Shown: positions 1 through 6,652 of the stretch, piece by piece | Layout of the letters: every line of letters starts with the position of its first letter | How positions within the stretch are numbered: position 1 is the stretch's first letter | Source of the DNA: Bryobacterales bacterium | Lineage (GTDB): Bacteria > Acidobacteriota > Terriglobia > Bryobacterales > Bryobacteraceae | Length of the DNA stretch: 16,910 bases | Reading direction: 5' to 3' | Assembly (NCBI GenBank): GCA_003142355.1 | Contig: PLMF01000113.1 | Span: 74,361 to 91,270 of the forward strand | Position numbers and translations under genes: made by a program | The notes under the pieces: generated by a model | Told to the model about the DNA's origin: nothing | What the model saw: only the letters and a program-made list of their open reading frames with translations | Databases searched by the model: none

Positions 1-1400
1 CTGAGGTAAACCAAGTTCCAAATGCAGGGCTGCCCGGGATGGGCCTCGCAGGTGCCGTCCACGCGCGAGCCGCCGCACGGGCCGTTGCGCAGTTCCTTGT
101 AACACCAACGCATGGTGCACCCGGCGTAGTTGAGGCGGTCCTGGATGCAGTCGCCGCAACCGACGCAACCGAGGAGCGCCTTTCGGTAGAGAGCGGAGAC
201 TCCCAGCAGATCGTACCAGAACCCGCGCCGCCACGCGTTTTCGACGTGCGGTTGCTGCGGGGGGCGCAGGTGCCGGGCGAAGAAGCGTGCCGCGAGCGAA
301 TCCGGAGCTAACAGGTGGCGGTGCACGAACGCCGAGAACACCTGCGACAGGGACCGGCGGGGCCTGGCGGCTGCGAGCCGATAGGCGCCCGCGCCGTCGC
401 TCAGCCCATTCGCTCCCGGTGGAAACAGGTGAAACTCGCCGGGGTGAGCGAAGACGAGTTCCTCCATTCGCCCGCGCCAGGCACAGCCGATGGCGGCGGC
501 ACGCTCGAGGATGGTCATGTAATCCCGGTGTGCGAGGCCGAAGCCGCCGATGTGCGCGCCGGCAAAGCCCAGGTCCCGCACGGCGGCCAGCATGAGGGCG
601 GCGCGCTCCAGCCGCTGGGGTTTGGTCTCTTTTTCGAGCGCCCGCATCAGTTCGTCCGGCACGATGCAGCCCGCCAGGTCGCCCGCGCGCATCATGCGGG
701 CGATGGTCGCGGTCGGGACATAGATGTTGGCCAGGACGGGGGTGCTCTCCAGTCCCTCGCGCACGAGGTACTGCCGGAGCTCATACAGCTTGCGCAGGTC
801 GAACCCGATCTGGGTAATGATGAAGCGGGCGCCGGCACGGATTTTCAGTTCCAGCTTATAGAGCTGCATCATCAGGTCGGGCTCGCGGAGTTTGTACGGA
901 TTCACTACCGCTCCGGCGAAGAAATCGAAAGGAGTGGTGTGAACCGTCCGCGTGCCCAGCTTATAGCAGATGCCGGCGCGCATGGCCAGGATCAACGAGA
1001 GGATGGAGACCGAGTCGAGATCGTGGACCGGCTTGGACCTGCCGGCAAAGCCGTCCTTCTGGGCATCGCCGGTGAGCGCGAGGATGTTCTCCGCGCCCAG
1101 GCGCGCCAGGGCGTGCAGGCGGCCCTCCAGGAGCGAACGGTTGGCGTCCTTGCCGGTGAGATGCGCAATCGGAGTCAGGCCGCGCGCGAGCAGGTCGGAG
1201 GTGAAGGCTTCCGGCGGGAGGGCCGGGTTGCCTCCCGGCAGGTCGGTGATGCTGATGACCTTGATGCCGTCCGGCGCGGCGGCGGCATCGCGGACGAAAG
1301 TCTCCGCTTCCGCCACGGCGTGATCCCGGCCGAGAACGAGTTCGGCGGTGCAGATGAACTCGCCCCGGTCGAGCGCGAATTTGAACAGGTTGCCGCTCAT
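1..1400 (-). CDS. metF: Methylenetetrahydrofolate reductase with MetV-like C-terminal domain (3' end outside window)
   Basis: The minus-strand frame is open from an ATG at 1400 to the left edge, about 466 codons with no stop, so the C-terminus is cut by the window. Residues 1 to about 290 read as the flavin-dependent TIM barrel that interconverts 5,10-methylene- and 5-methyl-THF, with phrases such as LTGDAQKDG and KPVHDLDSVS. The last part holds a cysteine cluster at residues 412, 415, 418, 428, 433, 442, 451 and 459 (LLGCVGCGDC, then RNGPCGG). This matches the MTHFR C-terminal/MetV family, which acetogens encode as the separate MetV subunit. It lies 13 bases after the cNMP-domain gene as last visible gene of a four-gene C1 operon. 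No good Shine-Dalgarno precedes the ATG, so translational coupling is likely. Direction in the cell (methyl oxidation or methyl formation) cannot be told from sequence. Confidence 0.9.
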   Translation of the reverse strand, partial: MSGNLFKFALDRGEFICTAELVLGRDHAVAEAETFVRDAAAAPDGIKVISITDLPGGNPALPPEAFTSDLLARGLTPIAHLTGKDANRSLLEGRLHALARLGAENILALTGDAQKDGFAGRSKPVHDLDSVSILSLILAMRAGICYKLGTRTVHTTPFDFFAGAVVNPYKLREPDLMMQLYKLELKIRAGARFIITQIGFDLRKLYELRQYLVREGLESTPVLANIYVPTATIARMMRAGDLAGCIVPDELMRALEKETKPQRLERAALMLAAVRDLGFAGAHIGGFGLAHRDYMTILERAAAIGCAWRGRMEELVFAHPGEFHLFPPGANGLSDGAGAYRLAAARPRRSLSQVFSAFVHRHLLAPDSLAARFFARHLRPPQQPHVENAWRRGFWYDLLGVSALYRKALLGCVGCGDCIQDRLNYAGCTMRWCYKELRNGPCGGSRVDGTCEAHPGQPCIWNLVYL

Positions 1401-1413
1401 AGGTGTCGACAGG

Positions 1414-1869
1414 CTAGCCGTAGGACCGCGTGTCCCCCGGGAATTGCATGGAGAGGGTCGCGCCGTAGCTGGCAATCAAGCGCCGGCCGATCATGGTGGC
1501 CAGGCGTTTGAAAAACATCAGCCCGCCGGCAGGGTCTGCCAGCAGGATCTGGTGGAGGCGATCCTTCCCGATCTTCAGGACCGTGACCGGGATGAGGCAC
1601 TCCGCGGATGCCGTGTAAGCGCCGTTTCCGGCCATGCTCGACCAGCCGATCGCCCCGCCGGGATCGCTCACCAGGTGCGACAGCAGGCCGCGCCGTGCGA
1701 TGGTCAGCCGCACCCATCCGCTCTGCAGGATGTAGAGGTAGTCGGCAGGGTCGCCCGCCTGGAACAGAAAAGCACCCTGCGCATAGGACTCTTCGACAGC
1801 GATGCGCGCGATCTCGTTTCGCGTCTGCTCGCCGGCATCCTGAAAGAGATAGACCGATTCCAACGACAT
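1414..1869 (-). CDS. Stand-alone cyclic-nucleotide-binding-like (cNMP) domain protein
   Basis: This encodes 151 residues, almost entirely one CRP/cNMP-type beta-roll (for example GDPADYLYILQSGWVRL at 39-55). There is no DNA-binding helix-turn-helix, so it is not a full CRP/FNR regulator. The phosphate-binding cassette region (71-88) reads GGAIGWSSMAGNGAYTAS. The usual acidic and arginine residues of the GE...RxA motif are absent, so binding of cAMP or cGMP is doubtful. The frame is open further upstream into fhs, but the start at 1869 is preceded by a strong AGGAGG seven bases away, which overlaps the fhs stop region. It sits between fhs (11-base gap) and metF (13-base gap), so it is co-transcribed with C1 enzymes and may sense a ligand or redox state for them. 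That role is inference. Confidence 0.85.
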   Translation of the reverse strand: MSLESVYLFQDAGEQTRNEIARIAVEESYAQGAFLFQAGDPADYLYILQSGWVRLTIARRGLLSHLVSDPGGAIGWSSMAGNGAYTASAECLIPVTVLKIGKDRLHQILLADPAGGLMFFKRLATMIGRRLIASYGATLSMQFPGDTRSYG

Positions 1870-1880
1870 AGCAGATCCTC

Positions 1881-3644
1881 CTAGAACAAACCTGTAACCT
1901 TGCCGGTGCCAAGGTCGACGTCCACGCGGCGGAAACCAGGACTGGAGGAGGTACCGGGCATGAGGCTGATGGCTCCGGCGCAGGGGCAGAGGAACTTGGC
2001 TCCGGAGTAAACCAGCACGTCGCGAATCGGCAGGACCCAACCCTTGGGCACCCCCTTGAGCGCGGGATCGTGACTGAGGCTGAGATGTGTCTTGACCATC
2101 ATGGTGGCGTAGTCATCGTAGCGCGGATCGGCTTCGAAGGCCCGCGCCTTGGCGTCGGCCTCGGGCGTCCAGGCGACGCCATCGGCGCCGTAGATCTCCC
2201 GCGCGATGAGCTCAACGCGTTCGCGGAGCTTCATGTGGAGAGGGTAGAGGTAGCGGAAATCGACCTGGTCGCGGCACGCGTCCATCACCGCGTCGGCGAA
2301 TTCCAGAGCCCCTTCGCCGCCCTTGGCCCAATGGTCGGAGACTGCGCAGCGCGCGCCCGCCTCTTCGGCGGCTTTGCGGATGAGGGCGAGTTCCGCGCGC
2401 GTATCGCTGGTGAAACGGTTGATGCACACGACAGGGTTGATGCCCGATTTGCGAATGATCCCGATGTGGTGCAACATGTTGGGGATGCCTTGATCGAGGA
2501 GGCGGAGGTTTTCGCGGGTGTACTCTTCGGGCAGCGCCAACCCCGGCGTCACCCTGGGGCCGCCCCCGTGCATTTTCAGGGAGCGGACCGTCGTGGTCAG
2601 AACGGACGCGTGCGGCTTCAGGCCGCTGCAGCGGCACTTGACGTTCCAGAATTTCTCGAACCCGATGTCCGCCGCAAAGCCGCTTTCGGTGACGTGGTAA
2701 TCGAAGAGCTTAAGGCCGACGCGGTCGCCGATAATGGACGACTGGCCCACCGCGATGTTGGCGAATGGTCCGGCGTGCACCAGGCAGGGCTGATATTCGG
2801 CGGTGCTGCACAACGTGGGATTGATGGCATTGCGCATCCAGGCGCACATGGCGCCCGCCACCTCCAGGTCTCCGGTGGTGATCGGGCGGCCGCGCTTGTC
2901 GTACGCCACGGTGATCCTTTCGAGGCGCTGGCGAAGATCGGCGAGGTCGCGGACGATGGCGAGGATGGCCATCAACTCGGAGCTGGCCGCCACGCCGAAC
3001 TTGGATTGCATCATGTAGCCGTCGGTGTGGTCGCCGATGCCGATGATGATGTTGCGCAGGGCTTGGGCGCAGAAGTCGATGACCCAGCCCATCTCCACGC
3101 GGCAGGGATCCACGTCGAGGCGGCGCATGCGGGTAAGGCGGGCGAGTTGCTCGTCGGAGTAATTGCGCTCGTGCTGCATGCGGGCGGTCAACGCGACCAT
3201 GGCCAGGTTGTGGGCATTCATGATGTCGTTGATATCGCCGCTCAGGCCCATGGAGAATTCGGTCATGGGAATGAGCAGCGCCCTGCCGCCGCCGGCGGCG
3301 GTGCCCTTGATATTCATGGTGGGCCCGCCGGAAGGCTGGCGCAGGCAGCCGCCCACGTTCTCGCCGCGTTTTCCCAACCCTTCGATGAGGCCCAGGGCCG
3401 TGGTGCTCTTGCCCTCGCCCAAAGGCGTCGGGGTGATGGCCGTGACCTCGACGTACTTGCCATCCGGGCGGTCCTTCAGTCGCTCGATGATTTTCAGGAA
3501 ATCCAGCTTGGCGATGCGCCCCATCGGAATGACTTCATCGCGCTGGAGCCCGAGTGTTTGGCGCCAATCGCCGGGGCTCGGCAGGTGTTCTTCCGCCCGA
3601 TCGGCGATCTGCCAGTCCTGCAGTTCAGTAGCGAAACTAGACAT
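1881..3644 (-). CDS. fhs: Formate-tetrahydrofolate ligase (formyl-THF synthetase)
   Basis: This is a 587-residue cytoplasmic enzyme that makes 10-formyl-THF from formate, ATP and THF, or runs in reverse to yield ATP and formate. Visible marks are the P-loop TPLGEGKST at about 73-81, [57 protein letters not shown] and a C-terminal TGLF. The CLRQPS and GLF signatures resemble the synthetase domain of eukaryotic C1-THF synthase more than the common bacterial form. The stretch after the P-loop is divergent: [16 protein letters not shown] stands where I recall PME-N-LH-TGD-HAI in both groups. The start is an ATG with a weak AGAGAAG upstream. The gene is 69 bases after the corrinoid gene and 11 bases before the cNMP-domain gene. 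Confidence 0.96.
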   Translation of the reverse strand: MSSFATELQDWQIADRAEEHLPSPGDWRQTLGLQRDEVIPMGRIAKLDFLKIIERLKDRPDGKYVEVTAITPTPLGEGKSTTALGLIEGLGKRGENVGGCLRQPSGGPTMNIKGTAAGGGRALLIPMTEFSMGLSGDINDIMNAHNLAMVALTARMQHERNYSDEQLARLTRMRRLDVDPCRVEMGWVIDFCAQALRNIIIGIGDHTDGYMMQSKFGVAASSELMAILAIVRDLADLRQRLERITVAYDKRGRPITTGDLEVAGAMCAWMRNAINPTLCSTAEYQPCLVHAGPFANIAVGQSSIIGDRVGLKLFDYHVTESGFAADIGFEKFWNVKCRCSGLKPHASVLTTTVRSLKMHGGGPRVTPGLALPEEYTRENLRLLDQGIPNMLHHIGIIRKSGINPVVCINRFTSDTRAELALIRKAAEEAGARCAVSDHWAKGGEGALEFADAVMDACRDQVDFRYLYPLHMKLRERVELIAREIYGADGVAWTPEADAKARAFEADPRYDDYATMMVKTHLSLSHDPALKGVPKGWVLPIRDVLVYSGAKFLCPCAGAISLMPGTSSSPGFRRVDVDLGTGKVTGLF

Positions 3645-3713
3645 AAATCTTCTCTAAGGGGTTGATGCCGGCGGTCAATCGAGACGAGAGAAACGCGGGC
3701 CGCTCGAGAGGAA

Positions 3714-4385
3714 TTACCCGGCACCTCCCGGGGATGCAGCCCCCTCGGGCGCGCCGGACATAAGCTGGCGGGCCACCCTGACGGCGGCCGTGGCGTCCCG
3801 CCCATAGCCGTCGGCGCCGATCTGGTCGGCATACTCCTGCGTCAGGGGCGCCCCGCCCACCATCACTTTTACCTTTTCGCGGAGGCCCGCCTTGCCGAGC
3901 GCCTCGATTGCGTTCTCCATGGCCGGCAAGGTTGCGGTGAGCAACGCGGACAGGCAGACGATATCGGCGTTGCTCCGCTCCGCGGCGGAGACGAACTTTT
4001 CGGGAGGCACGTCGATGCCGAGGTCGACGACTTCAAAGCCGCCGCCCTCCAACATGGAGGCCACCAGGTTTTTGCCGATGTCGTGCAAATCGCCCTTCAC
4101 CGTGCCGATGATCACGTGGCCAGCCGACCGCGCGCCTTGCGCCGCCAGCAACGGACGCACGAGTTCGAGAGTACTCTTCATGGCGCGCGCCGACACCAGC
4201 ATCTCGGGGATGAAGTACTCCTGGCGAGCGAAGCGCTTTCCGACTTCGTCCATGGCGGGGATCATGTAGGTGGAGAGCATCTGCATCACATCGCACCCCT
4301 CCTCAATAGCCTGCCGGGTCACGGTTAGAGCTTCTTTTGTTCTGCCGCCGAGGATCGCGTCATGAAGTTTTTGGAGATCGACCAT
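3714..4385 (-). CDS. Corrinoid (B12-binding) methyl-carrier protein, MtaC/MttC-type
   Basis: This 223-residue protein has two parts. Residues about 5-85 are the helical cap domain (B12-binding_2). Residues about 88-210 are a Rossmann-like cobalamin domain with DLHDIG at 99-104 (His101 is the expected lower cobalt ligand), SALLT at 146-150 and VGGAP at 176-180. Such proteins carry a methyl group on cobalt between a substrate-specific methyltransferase and an acceptor (THF, CoM or another corrinoid enzyme). The start at 4385 has a GGGGGAC ribosome site. It is first in the operon with fhs, the cNMP-domain gene and metF, which points to THF as the methyl partner. No substrate methyltransferase (MtaB, MttB or MtgB type) is adjacent. 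The last ~15 residues are a Gly/Ala/Pro-rich tail. Confidence 0.94.
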   Translation of the reverse strand: MVDLQKLHDAILGGRTKEALTVTRQAIEEGCDVMQMLSTYMIPAMDEVGKRFARQEYFIPEMLVSARAMKSTLELVRPLLAAQGARSAGHVIIGTVKGDLHDIGKNLVASMLEGGGFEVVDLGIDVPPEKFVSAAERSNADIVCLSALLTATLPAMENAIEALGKAGLREKVKVMVGGAPLTQEYADQIGADGYGRDATAAVRVARQLMSGAPEGAASPGGAG

Positions 4386-4438
4386 ATCGTCCCCCTGCCG
4401 TCGCCGGCAGCCTGCACAGCCAATGTACCCTGATATAA

Positions 4439-4468
4439 TTCATACATTGAACTAAACATAGAAGTCAA
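4439..4468 (-). promoter_or_regulatory. Candidate sigma-70 promoter of the C1/corrinoid operon
   Basis: On the minus strand TTGACT (4468-4463) is followed after 18 bases by TATGAA (4444-4439), placing a start about 45-50 bases before the corrinoid gene. The -35 is good and the -10 has four of six consensus bases. The leader is too short for a cobalamin riboswitch. Confidence 0.5.
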
Positions 4469-4481
4469 GGGTTTTTCAGAA

Positions 4482-4510
4482 TTTCGGGCTTATAACTCGG
4501 GAGCTATAAT
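4482..4510 (+). promoter_or_regulatory. Candidate promoter for the first Gfo/Idh-like gene
   Basis: A perfect TATAAT lies at 4505-4510, about 68 bases before the chosen ATG. The hexamer 17 bases upstream (TTTCGG) is a poor -35. A second TATAA-like block lies at 4491-4496, so the exact start is uncertain. This region is shared with the divergent C1 operon promoter. Confidence 0.4.
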
Positions 4511-4577
4511 CGACTCGGCCCGGATGGGCCACACGTTTTCAGAGCTCGTGAAAGAACAGCGCGGAGGAAACCAACGA

Positions 4578-5930
4578 ATGCGCAGACACTTGTTTTTAGG
4601 GTTCCTGCTGGCGTCGGTATTGGGAAGCCAGGGGATAGGCCAAGTCAAGCTGGTCGTCGTGGAGCCGGGGCATTTTCATGCTGCCCTGGTTCAGAAGGAT
4701 ATGTACCCGCAGGTATCGCCTCGCGTGTCGGTGTACTCGCCGTTGACGGCGGACCTGCTCGATTACCTGAACCGGGTGACAGTCTTCAATTCCCGCAAGG
4801 ATAATCCGACGCGCTGGGAACTCGACATCCATACCGGGGCGGGGTTCTTCGAACGCACGCTGAGCGAACATCCGGGCAACGTAGTGGTGTTCGCGGGGCG
4901 GAATCGGGAAAAAATCGGGTTTATCGTGGCTTCGCTCGAGGCGGGATATAACGTGCTTGCCGACAAGCCGTGGGTCATCACCTCCGCCGATCTTCCGAAG
5001 CTGGCGACGGCGCTGGACTTGGCGGAAAGAAAGGGGCTCGTGGCGTATGACATCATGACCGAACGCTACGAGATCACCTCCATGCTGCAGAAGGAGGTCG
5101 TCAATGCGCCGGAGGTGTTCGGGCAACTGGCGCCGGGCTCGGCGGTCGAACCGGGCATTGCCGCTCGAAGCATCCATTACCTCATGAAAGTGGTTTCCGG
5201 AGTTCCACTCCGGCGTCCGGCGTGGTTCTTCAATATCGACGAGGCCGGCGAAGGGTTCGCAGACGTGGGGACGCACGTGGTGGACCTGGTGCAGTGGGCG
5301 GCGTTTCCCGGGCAGTGGGTGGATTACCGCACGGATGTGCAGGTCTCAAAGGCGCGGCGCTGGCCCACGATCATTAGCAAAGCCCAGTTTGCGCAGGTCA
5401 CGGGAGAAACAGAGTTTCCGCCGGAGGTGACGCCGTGGGTGAAGGGCGGGCAACTGGAATACTACTCCAACCACACCGTCCATTACACGGTGCGCGGCGT
5501 GCACGTGGCGCTCGACACCCGATGGTCCTGGGAGGCGCCGGCGGGCTCCGGGGACCTGTACGAGGCGATGTTCCGGGGGACGCGATGCCGGGCCGAAATC
5601 CGTCAAGGCAAGGAACAGAACTACCGGCCCGAGCTCTACGTGGCGCCGAACACGGCGGCGCTCCGGGACGAGGTGTTCGCCGCGCTCGGGAAGAAGGTCG
5701 ACGGTATGCAAAAGGACTGGCCCGGCGTTGAAATGGCGGTGCGCGGAGGGGAAGCTCACATCGTTATTCCGGAGAAATATCGGGTGGGCCACGAGGCCCA
5801 CTTTGCCCAGGTCACGCGCGCGTTTCTGGGGTATTTCCAAGAGCCGAAGTCGCTTCCCGCCTGGGAGAGGAGCAACATGCTGGTGAAATACTATGTCACC
5901 ACCAAGGGCGTGGAGCTGAGCCGGCGGTGA
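4578..5930 (+). CDS. Exported Gfo/Idh/MocA-like oxidoreductase with putative-oxidoreductase C-terminal domain
   Basis: This is a 450-residue protein. I chose the ATG at 4578 rather than the one at 4524 because GGAGG lies 11 bases upstream and translation then begins with a clean Sec signal (MRRHLFLGFLLASVLGSQG). Residues about 23-165 are the Rossmann half. The usual GxGxxG is not obvious (LVVVEPGHFHAALV instead), and the family EKP motif reads DKP (129-131). Residues about 165-450 resemble the oxidoreductase C-terminal domain, with GEGFADVGTHVVDLVQW at 224-240. Homologues occur in Acidobacteria, Planctomycetes and Bacteroidetes saccharide clusters; the reaction is probably NAD(P)-linked oxidation of a sugar or cyclitol hydroxyl. 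It appears to be transcribed alone, divergent from the C1 operon. The substrate cannot be read from the sequence. Confidence 0.85.
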   Translation: MRRHLFLGFLLASVLGSQGIGQVKLVVVEPGHFHAALVQKDMYPQVSPRVSVYSPLTADLLDYLNRVTVFNSRKDNPTRWELDIHTGAGFFERTLSEHPGNVVVFAGRNREKIGFIVASLEAGYNVLADKPWVITSADLPKLATALDLAERKGLVAYDIMTERYEITSMLQKEVVNAPEVFGQLAPGSAVEPGIAARSIHYLMKVVSGVPLRRPAWFFNIDEAGEGFADVGTHVVDLVQWAAFPGQWVDYRTDVQVSKARRWPTIISKAQFAQVTGETEFPPEVTPWVKGGQLEYYSNHTVHYTVRGVHVALDTRWSWEAPAGSGDLYEAMFRGTRCRAEIRQGKEQNYRPELYVAPNTAALRDEVFAALGKKVDGMQKDWPGVEMAVRGGEAHIVIPEKYRVGHEAHFAQVTRAFLGYFQEPKSLPAWERSNMLVKYYVTTKGVELSRR

Positions 5931-6026
5931 GGCGATCTAAACAGAGCGTCATCAGTAATTGCGCACCCGCTCCCTGACGTCGCGGCTCGGAATGCCGCAC
6001 GCGAGGCAAAAAGCTGCAAAAAGCGC

Positions 6027-6055
6027 TTGACTCCCGACAGGGAGTAGTGTATAGA
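6027..6055 (+). promoter_or_regulatory. Sigma-70 promoter A (TonB receptor unit)
   Basis: TTGACT (6027-6032), a 17-base spacer and TATAGA (6050-6055) form a near-consensus promoter. Two copies of GCAAAAAGC (6006-6014 and 6016-6024) place A-tracts one helical turn apart just upstream of the -35, where an UP element would lie. Confidence 0.8.
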
Positions 6056-6058
6056 TAA

Positions 6059-6075
6059 TTTGAGGCTAGAACAAA
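6059..6075 (+). promoter_or_regulatory. Operator-like palindrome TTTG-N9-CAAA, copy A
   Basis: TTTG (6059-6062) and CAAA (6072-6075) flank nine bases and begin nine bases after the first base of the -10, so they would cover the transcription start. The same spacing recurs at promoters B and C. The layout recalls XylR/ROK repressor operators. Confidence 0.55.
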
Positions 6076-6097
6076 ATGCGTATTTTGGTGTTCTGGC
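6065..6097 (+). promoter_or_regulatory. Leader hairpin, copy A
   Basis: GCTAGAAC (6065-6072) pairs with GTTCTGGC (6090-6097) with one U-G wobble, and AAAAT (6073-6077) pairs with ATTTT (6082-6086) around the loop GCGT. Three unpaired bases (GGT) bulge on the 3' side. It lies at the very 5' end of the predicted transcript. Confidence 0.5.
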
Positions 6098-6122
6098 TCT
6101 GAAACGGGTCTTAAAGGGCCTG

Positions 6123-6405
6123 ATGACGTGGCAGGTTAATTCGGCAGTTTACTTCGGCCTGATAGGCCTTCTGCCGGGATGTGCGAACGGGGGTTCGGCC
6201 GCGGCAAAGAAAGTCCTGGTCTACACGGGGAATTTCGTCACGAACTGAAAGGCTAGTTACGTGCGCGACAATATCCAAAGCAGCGCAGACGCCCTCCGGA
6301 AAATGGGACGGAGAAGGGGTTCGGCGCAGATTGACCGCATTCTTGTATTAGGATCGGACAAAAAAATCTTTACGCACAACGATACTAAAGCCAACAGCAA
6401 ACTTT
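6123..6405 (+). pseudogene. Decayed ThuA-like lipoprotein gene (in-frame TGA, 3' part deleted)
   Basis: From the ATG at 6123 the frame gives a short lipoprotein-like signal ending LLPGCA, then KKVLVYTGNFVTN. The frame stops at TGA (6246-6248) and continues, same frame, with YVRDNIQSSADALRKMG. Together these read as the first strand, loop and helix of a ThuA domain (the family commonly has KVLVYTRN...G.GYVHDNI..S..A.R.MG). The TGA stands where glycine (GGA) is usual, a single-base change. The ThuA core and C-terminus are missing. Near 6402 the sequence jumps to the tail of a Gfo/Idh gene. It is transcribed from promoter A ahead of the TonB receptor, so it now behaves as a long leader. The ThuA assignment rests on recognition, not on a search. 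Confidence 0.65.
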
Positions 6406-6463
6406 CCCGCCCGCAATGCGCGCCGTACGGGGCCGATGAGGCTCTGGCGAAGGCTGGGCCTGA
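6402..6463 (+). pseudogene. Fragment of the 3' end of a Gfo/Idh oxidoreductase gene
   Basis: The segment from CTTTCCCGC (6402-6410) to GCCTGA (6458-6463) aligns with 12943-13008, the last 66 bases of the intact Gfo/Idh gene downstream. The encoded tails are APYGADEALAKAG here and APYGTDAVMAKAG there. A four-base deletion near the end shifts the old stop out of frame, and reading now ends at TAG 6468-6470. Only this terminal piece remains, which shows that a Gfo/Idh gene once followed the ThuA-like gene at this site too. Confidence 0.65.
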
Positions 6464-6480
6464 ATGGTAGACGCGACGGT

Positions 6481-6508
6481 CCCGCCGCCAGCCTGAGCCG
6501 GCGGTGGG
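6481..6508 (+). terminator. GC-rich hairpin after the gene fossils (no U-tract)
   Basis: CCCGCCGCC (6481-6489) pairs with GGCGGTGGG (6500-6508), nine pairs with one G-U wobble and a ten-base loop. No run of T follows, so it may be an inefficient terminator, a leftover one, or a leader structure in the TonB receptor mRNA. Confidence 0.3.
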
Positions 6509-6561
6509 GATTTCGCGGACCGAAGACCAGGACGAGGTGGGTGCGCCTCTGCGCAAGTTTC

Positions 6562-6581
6562 GGTTCAAAGCATTTTGGACC
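6562..6581 (+). promoter_or_regulatory. 20-base imperfect palindrome upstream of the TonB receptor
   Basis: GGTTCAAA (6562-6569) and TTTGGACC (6574-6581) are inverted around GCAT with one mismatched pair. It ends 71 bases before the receptor ATG. As DNA it resembles a repressor operator. As RNA it is an eight-pair stem with one U-G pair. No convincing promoter overlaps it. Confidence 0.35.
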
Positions 6582-6652
6582 GTATTTGGGAATTATGGCG
6601 GTGCGGTGTTACTACGCTTCGGGAAACAGACAACTTTTGGAGGTAGGCAGAG

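Larger units (their letters stand above)
6026..6185 (+). repeat. Duplicated promoter-leader-lipoprotein start, copy A
   Basis: This segment matches 11015-11176 from the -35 box through the start of a lipoprotein-like frame. By eye 44 of 52 bases agree from CTTGACT to AACAAAAT, and 62 of 71 from the ATG at 6123. Copy A lies ahead of the TonB receptor, copy B ahead of a Gfo/Idh gene. A third site (13233-13284) shares only the promoter and operator part. Confidence 0.85.

Noticed and set aside
315..1511. Plus-strand frame of 398 codons
   Set aside because: It is the antisense shadow of metF, whose minus-strand frame is open to the edge and carries family motifs and the cysteine cluster.
2070..3665. 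Long open plus-strand frame (531 codons) opposite fhs
   Set aside because: It lies antisense to an unmistakable fhs gene and has low-complexity His/Ala/Gly/Asp-rich content typical of shadow frames in GC-rich DNA.
4386..4440. Cobalamin riboswitch before the corrinoid operon
   Set aside because: The space between the predicted start and the gene is about 50 bases and shows no B12-box-like sequence.
5965..6000. Dispersed REP-like repeat (CCGCTCCCTGACGTCGCGG)
   Set aside because: It looks like an intergenic element I associate with such genomes, but only one copy is clear in the window, so repetition cannot be shown here.
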